Source: CAVXAE01 sp044225565
Lineage (GTDB): Bacteria > Pseudomonadota > Gammaproteobacteria > Steroidobacterales > Steroidobacteraceae
Length of the DNA stretch: 38,318 bases
Assembly: GCA_044225565.1 (NCBI GenBank)
Contig: JBGAIL010000022.1
Location: forward strand, 1-38,318
Direction of reading: 5' to 3'
Shown here piece by piece: positions 33,964 to 38,318 of this stretch. The notes beneath the pieces were generated by a model that worked only from the letters and a program-made list of their open reading frames with translations, searched no databases and had not been told where the DNA came from. Position numbers and translations under genes: made by a program. Positions within the stretch are counted from its first letter, which is position 1. Each line of letters begins with the position of its first letter.

Positions 33964-34231
33964 TCATCGTTCCTCCCCCGCCTCACTAACCACTCGCTTC
34001 ACCGAGACGGCAATCGGCGGCGGATAGCGCTGGGCGAACAGCGCGGCATCGAAGTGCTTGCGCTGTAGCGCACAAAAGGAATGCAGCAGCCAGGTGCCTC
34101 GTCCAGGGAAAATCCACCTGGCATGCCGGGGATCCGGTGCGAAGCGCGCATCGGCGCGTCTCCGATCAGAGACGGTCAGGCTATTCGGGAAGACGGGAAA
34201 CGCCGGCGCGACCCGGGAAATCAGGCTCCAT
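33964..34231 (-). pseudogene. Small GC-rich protein of unknown function, one frameshift
   Basis: The ATG at 34231 follows GGGAGAGAG and gives MEPDFPGRAGVSRLP, which is stopped by TAG. Removing one base from the CCC run near 34186-34189 continues NSLTVSDRRRADARFAPDP, RWIFPGRGTWLLHSFCALQR and ALFAQRYPPPIAVSVKRVV to a TGA at 33964, about 88 residues. The base composition is that of the main chromosome, not of the immunity-like genes that follow 31 bases downstream. It may mark the right edge of the island. I do not recognise the family. Confidence 0.45.
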
Positions 34232-34387
34232 GACTCTCTCCCTCTCCATGAGCGACCCAGCTTCTATTTCGAGACCGGGCGGAACCTAGCAGATGTCCCG
34301 TGACGAATACAAGCGCCGAAAGGTCTCAAGAGTCATGTTGCGGCGCCACATTTCAGTGCCAGCCGCCGTCCCATAGCGAAAGCCAGG

Positions 34388-36142
34388 CTAGCGCTTCGAA
34401 TGCCCCAACGCCCACACGTAAGCGGCGATCGCCGACACCTGATCCGGCGTCAGCTGCGCACCGCCCAGCGCCGGCATCGGGTTGCGATAGCTCTTGGGCT
34501 GGGCCACGCCGTGCGTGATGGTGCCCGCGATGCCCGCGACGCTTCCATCGCTCCACACCAATTTGCTCTTCGTGAGATCCGGCCCCAGCGGCGTGCCCTT
34601 GCCCGCGCTGCCGTGGCACCCGACGCACGATGCGGCCACCACTTCGCCGTGATACAGCTTGCTGCCGAGGGCAACGGTTTCCCGAGTGACGCCGGGAGGC
34701 AATGGGAGATCCGCTTCGCCTGACGCATCCGCACTCTGTGGAGCCGCGCTGCCTGCGAGTGCCGTGGGTCCGGGGCAGGCGGTGACGCGCGTTGCGTCAT
34801 AGGCCGCGCCAGCATTTCCGCGATACGTCACGCGATAGATGCGCCCACGCACGTCGTCCGAAATGAACAGCGCGCCGTCCTGACCCACCGCGAGCCCTGA
34901 CGGACGATGCGTCGCATCCTCGGGCGATTTCGACTTGCCCGCGAAACCGTCGGCAAAGATCTCGCAGCCGGGCGCCGCCTTGCCGTTCGCCATGGGCTGG
35001 AACACGACGTTGTAGCCATCCTGCCGGAACGGCGCGCGATTCCAGGAACCGTGGAAGGCGATGAAAGCGCCCGCCCGATAGCGGGACGGAAACTGCTTGC
35101 CCTGGTAGAACTGCAGCGCGTTGGGCGCCCAGTGCGCGGGGAATGCCGCCGCAGCGCCGCGCTTGTTCGCACACAACCCTACCGCTTTGCCGCCATCCCC
35201 ACCGTACTCGGGTGCCAGCACCAGCTTGCCTTGCACGCCGTCGTAGTAGCAGCGCGGCCAGCCGTAGTCGCCACCCTTCTCGATGTGCAGCATCACTTCG
35301 GCCGGCAGCGTGGCGCCCTGCTCCGGCGTGTACAGCTTCGGCCAGTTCTGGCCGAGCTGGTCGCGGCCGTGCTGAGTGGCGAACACCGCTCCCCCCGCAT
35401 CGATGGCGATGCCGCCCGCGTTGCGGATGCCGGTGACGTAGCGCTCCGCGGCCGAGAACTTCTGGCCCGCCTTGTTGGCGTCGTAGCGCCAGATGCCGGC
35501 ACGCGTCTCGAGCTCCTTGCAGGGCTCGAGGCCGCGCGACTCGAGCTCGCGGTTCTTTTCCTGGCACGCGTTCGTGGCGGATGCCACGTCCACGTACATC
35601 GAGCCGTCCGCGCCGATCGCGAACGGATGCATCGGGTGCTCGCCCGTGAGCGGCAGGCCCTTCACGATGATCTCCGGCTTGCCCTGTGGCACCAGCCCCT
35701 GTGCCGGCAGCGGATAGCGCACGATGCGATCCCCGATCTCGGCATACAGATGGCCGGCATGGATGCCGATGCCGGTGCCTCCACCCCCGCCTTCGGCCGA
35801 CGTCTCGCCGAAGCGCTCGATCTTGTCGGCCTTGCCCGCGCTCGCCTTGTCCTGCAACGCCACGAGGAAGCCGCCCTCGGGCAGCTTGTCGTTCTCGCCG
35901 TAGTACTCGCCGCTCCAGGTGTTCACGTAGAGCACGCCGCTGGGCGCCACCACCATGTGGCGGACGTGCCCGAGACCATCCGCGAAGACAGTGGCGCAAA
36001 ACCCGGGAGAAAGCTTGAGGCCGCTTTCGTCCTTGGGGCAGGCGCCGCCCGGTGCGTCGGCCGCGAGCGCGCCGTGAGATGCCGCCGCGCAGATCAGAGT
36101 GGTGAGCGCGATGCGCCCGGCCTTGAAGCAATCGGATGACAT
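34388..36142 (-). CDS. Periplasmic PQQ-type sugar dehydrogenase with C-terminal cytochrome c
   Basis: A 584-residue exported protein. I start it at ATG 36142, after GGGGAGAG, which gives a signal peptide (RIALTTLICAAASHGALA). Residues about 35-450 form a six-bladed propeller of the glucose/sorbosone dehydrogenase type (FADGLGHVRHMVVAPSGVLY, YVTGIRNAGGIAIDAGG, IEKGGDYGWPRCYYDG, HRPSGLAVGQDGALFISDD). Residues about 490-580 form a cytochrome c domain with one haem site CVGCH (ASCVGCHGSAGKGTPLGPDL) and a likely axial Met in NPMPALGG. It should oxidise a sugar or alcohol and pass electrons through its own haem to the respiratory chain. It starts 64 bases downstream of the S9 peptidase gene. Confidence 0.88.
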   Translation of the reverse strand: MSSDCFKAGRIALTTLICAAASHGALAADAPGGACPKDESGLKLSPGFCATVFADGLGHVRHMVVAPSGVLYVNTWSGEYYGENDKLPEGGFLVALQDKASAGKADKIERFGETSAEGGGGGTGIGIHAGHLYAEIGDRIVRYPLPAQGLVPQGKPEIIVKGLPLTGEHPMHPFAIGADGSMYVDVASATNACQEKNRELESRGLEPCKELETRAGIWRYDANKAGQKFSAAERYVTGIRNAGGIAIDAGGAVFATQHGRDQLGQNWPKLYTPEQGATLPAEVMLHIEKGGDYGWPRCYYDGVQGKLVLAPEYGGDGGKAVGLCANKRGAAAAFPAHWAPNALQFYQGKQFPSRYRAGAFIAFHGSWNRAPFRQDGYNVVFQPMANGKAAPGCEIFADGFAGKSKSPEDATHRPSGLAVGQDGALFISDDVRGRIYRVTYRGNAGAAYDATRVTACPGPTALAGSAAPQSADASGEADLPLPPGVTRETVALGSKLYHGEVVAASCVGCHGSAGKGTPLGPDLTKSKLVWSDGSVAGIAGTITHGVAQPKSYRNPMPALGGAQLTPDQVSAIAAYVWALGHSKR

Positions 36143-36206
36143 GAGCCTCTCCCCTTCAGCTGAGCCCGATCTTCGCACAACCCGCCCCGCGCGCCATCCG
36201 GGCGGC

Positions 36207-38318
36207 TCAGCGGCGCCGCATCATCCGCTCGAAGAACTCGAACGCCTTCTCCGGCGGCCTCGCGCGCGGCCCCGTGTGACCGGCTTCCGGCGCGATGGAG
36301 AACTCCACGTGCGTGCCCTGCGCGAGCAGGCGATAGCCGAGATCGATGATGCCCTGCATGTGGCCCGAGGTGTCGAGCTCGCCCATGGTGATGAGCGTCG
36401 GCGCCTTCCAGGCCTCGATGCGGAACTGCGGCGAGGACTCGAACGCCAGGTCCTCGATCTGCGCGCGCTCGGAGAGGCGGATGAACTCCGGCGGCGCGCT
36501 CGGCCAGCCTTCCTCGGACTGGTCCATCTTCATCTCGAGCACCCAGTCGGAGACGCCGCTCATGTGCACGCCCGCAGCGAAGTACTGCGGCAGACGGGCC
36601 AGCGCGAGCGACACCATGTGCCCGCCGTAGGAGCCGCCCATGATGCCGATGCGGCTGGAGTCCACGTCGCCGCGGCCGCGCAGATACAGCGCCAGCGCTT
36701 CCAGATCCTTCACTTCGCTGCCGCCGGTCGCCCCACGGCCTTCGGGCAGGCGATAGTCGAGCCCGAAACCTTCGCAACCGCGGTAATTGATCTCGACGAA
36801 CACGTATCCGCGGCTCACGGCGTACTGGCCGAGCGCCGTGTAGACGCCGTTGCCGGGTGACACGCGGCCGTCCGGCCCGCCTTTGCTGGCGATGATGACG
36901 GGATGGCCTTCCTTCGGCGGCTTGCCCTTCGGCACCATCACCAGGTGATGGGTCACGAGGCCGTCGGCCGCCTTCACCGGCACGACGCTCACGTCCACGA
37001 GCTGCTGCCAGATTCTCTGCAGCTTGGCGCTTTCCTCCGTGGAAGGCGCCAGCGCCACGGCGCGACCGGTCGTGGGCATGGCCATCACGCGATTCGGCAT
37101 GCGCCCATCCACGTTACCGACGTAGACCACGGCGCCGCCGGCCGTCAGCCGCGGACTGTGCTCCACACCGTTGCCCTTGGTGAGCCGTTGCGGTGCGCCG
37201 CCATCCACAGGAACGCGCCAGAGATGCAGGCGCGCCGTATCGTCGACGTTCGATGCATATGTGACGCTGCGGCCATCGGCGCTGAGCTCGGGCAACGTGA
37301 TCTCGCCCTGGCCCGGCGTCAGCTGCTTCGCCTGCTCCGAGCCGCTCGCGGCCACGGAATAGAGCGACGTCCAGCCCGTCTTCTCCCACGGGAAGAGTAT
37401 GCGGCCCGAGCCCGTCCAGAGCAGCTGGGCGGCTTCGATGTTCGCCTCCATCCAGGAGCCTTCACCGAAGGGGCGGAAGACGCTGCCTGCGCCGGGGTCC
37501 GCGCGCCACACGGTGCGCACACTGCCATCCGCTGCGCTGGCCACCATGAGGCTCCACGGAGCGCCTTCCTTTTGCGGCGAGAACCGGTAGGCACGCGTCC
37601 AGTTGCCGGGCACGCGCGCGAAGGCCACTTCGCGGCCGTCCGGAGACCAGACTGGAGAAACGTCCTTGAAGATGCCCGGATCGACGTACCGGTAGTCGCC
37701 CTTCTCGAGGTCCAGCAGCGTCACATAGCTCTGACCGGCCTTGCGCCAGCTGACGTAGGCGAGCTTGCGGCCGTCCGGAGAGAAGGTGACGTTGCCGAGA
37801 TGCGTGGCGGCGTAGTGCTGCGGGTCGTTCTCGAGCAGCGGCCGACGCTGCAGGCTGCCGCCGTCGAGCGAATACCGGTACAGCATGCGGCCTTCGGCCG
37901 TGACGAAGGAACGGCCATCGGGCGCAAAGACCGGCTCCCCTTCGGGAACGTCGGTGCCCTGCGCGAGCCGTTCGGCGCGCCCGGTCTGCACGTCCACTCG
38001 CCACAGCTCGCGCAGGTCTTCGGCCGGATACGGCGGGAAAGCCGGGCGGGCGATGCCTTTCAGGAAAAGCAGGGTACGGCCATCCGGAGAAGCATGCGCC
38101 TCACCGATCGGGCCTTCGGCCGTCACCAGCACGCGGGGCTCGAAGGAAGGCTCCGATGCTGCGTAAAGCTTCCGGCCCTCGATCCAGGCCACGTAGTGGG
38201 CGCCCGGTGCGGTGATCAGGCTCTTGCCGTCGAGTCGCAGGCTGGCATGCGCGGCGATCGATTCGTCGAGGGTGAAGGTGGGCGGCGCGACCGCGGCGGC
38301 CGGCGGCACCCAGCCTGC
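36207..38318 (-). CDS. S9 prolyl-oligopeptidase-family peptidase (5' end beyond window)
   Basis: At least 703 codons, open at the right edge. The frame continues past an internal GTG at 38309, and the first residues (AGWVPPAAAVAPPTF) look like the end of a signal peptide. The N-terminal half is a beta-propeller with repeated SPDGR blocks (AHASPDGRTLLFLKG, FSPDGRKLAYVSW, SPVWSPDGREVAFARV). The C-terminal domain has the catalytic Ser in GIMGGSYGGHMVSLAL, the Asp in TMGELDTSGHM and the His in PEAGHTGPR. It resembles dipeptidyl-peptidase IV/acylaminoacyl-peptidase-like enzymes that act on short peptides. The stop lies 64 bases before the PQQ dehydrogenase start, so the two may be co-transcribed. 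Confidence 0.9.
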   Translation of the reverse strand, partial: AGWVPPAAAVAPPTFTLDESIAAHASLRLDGKSLITAPGAHYVAWIEGRKLYAASEPSFEPRVLVTAEGPIGEAHASPDGRTLLFLKGIARPAFPPYPAEDLRELWRVDVQTGRAERLAQGTDVPEGEPVFAPDGRSFVTAEGRMLYRYSLDGGSLQRRPLLENDPQHYAATHLGNVTFSPDGRKLAYVSWRKAGQSYVTLLDLEKGDYRYVDPGIFKDVSPVWSPDGREVAFARVPGNWTRAYRFSPQKEGAPWSLMVASAADGSVRTVWRADPGAGSVFRPFGEGSWMEANIEAAQLLWTGSGRILFPWEKTGWTSLYSVAASGSEQAKQLTPGQGEITLPELSADGRSVTYASNVDDTARLHLWRVPVDGGAPQRLTKGNGVEHSPRLTAGGAVVYVGNVDGRMPNRVMAMPTTGRAVALAPSTEESAKLQRIWQQLVDVSVVPVKAADGLVTHHLVMVPKGKPPKEGHPVIIASKGGPDGRVSPGNGVYTALGQYAVSRGYVFVEINYRGCEGFGLDYRLPEGRGATGGSEVKDLEALALYLRGRGDVDSSRIGIMGGSYGGHMVSLALARLPQYFAAGVHMSGVSDWVLEMKMDQSEEGWPSAPPEFIRLSERAQIEDLAFESSPQFRIEAWKAPTLITMGELDTSGHMQGIIDLGYRLLAQGTHVEFSIAPEAGHTGPRARPPEKAFEFFERMMRRR

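Noticed and set aside
30119..34387. Search for an insertion sequence, integrase, tRNA target or flanking direct repeats at the island edges.
   Set aside because: None was found by eye. The island is called on composition and gene content only.

Overview
The window is a high-GC (roughly two-thirds G+C by eye) stretch of a Gram-negative chromosome. TonB-dependent uptake, secreted or Tat-exported hydrolases and many amino-acid and amine catabolic genes point to a proteobacterium with a scavenging lifestyle. A Steroidobacter/Nevskiales-like gammaproteobacterium is my best guess, but the sequence alone does not prove it. I see no rRNA, tRNA, CRISPR array or complete insertion sequence.

Layout. 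1-2.0 kb: the 3'-truncated beta subunit of heterotetrameric sarcosine oxidase, behind a GlxA/GbdR-like AraC regulator. 2.1-3.8 kb: an ECF sigma factor and a Tat-exported M19-like dipeptidase. 3.9-15.9 kb: a probable scavenging locus. A TonB receptor, class III aminotransferase, BKACE-type beta-keto acid cleavage enzyme and secreted S15 hydrolase form one tight operon, followed on the same strand by an FKBP lipoprotein and a Tat-exported gamma-glutamyltransferase. A secreted serine hydrolase fused to four membrane helices and a TetR regulator diverge from it. The divergent promoter region carries two copies of the palindrome ATGAC-N6-GTCAT, one covering the receptor gene's predicted -10. 15.9-18.1 kb: an exported phosphotriesterase-like hydrolase, an SRPBCC protein and a PilZ protein. 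18.1-24.6 kb: an operon of aminotransferase, ornithine cyclodeaminase family protein, Fpg/Nei-like glycosylase and M14 carboxypeptidase, divergent from an XRE-cupin regulator, with an 18-bp palindrome spanning both -10 elements. The glycosylase appears to start at a rare ATT codon. 24.6-30.1 kb: a hydroxyproline-type catabolic operon (epimerase, OCD/LhpI-like, DapA/LhpC-like, GntR, racemase-like), with three ATGA overlaps joining its first four genes and a divergent D-amino-acid-dehydrogenase-like gene. A GntR-type palindrome lies in the divergent promoter region.

30.1-34.3 kb is visibly more AT-rich and looks like a worn accessory island. It holds a frameshifted lipoprotein, a HlyD (type I secretion) fragment, a truncated N-terminus resembling a secreted RTX/lipase-type protein, a membrane-anchored small protein, and three tandem paralogues of a small membrane-anchored family that resemble immunity genes. 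From 28.7 to 34.25 kb I count about fourteen frame disruptions. Most are single-base insertions, several in short homopolymers. The remaining 33 kb shows none, so this is either real decay around the island or a local sequence-quality problem.

34.4-38.3 kb: a PQQ-type sugar dehydrogenase with a C-terminal cytochrome c domain, and an S9 prolyl-oligopeptidase-family peptidase that runs off the right edge.
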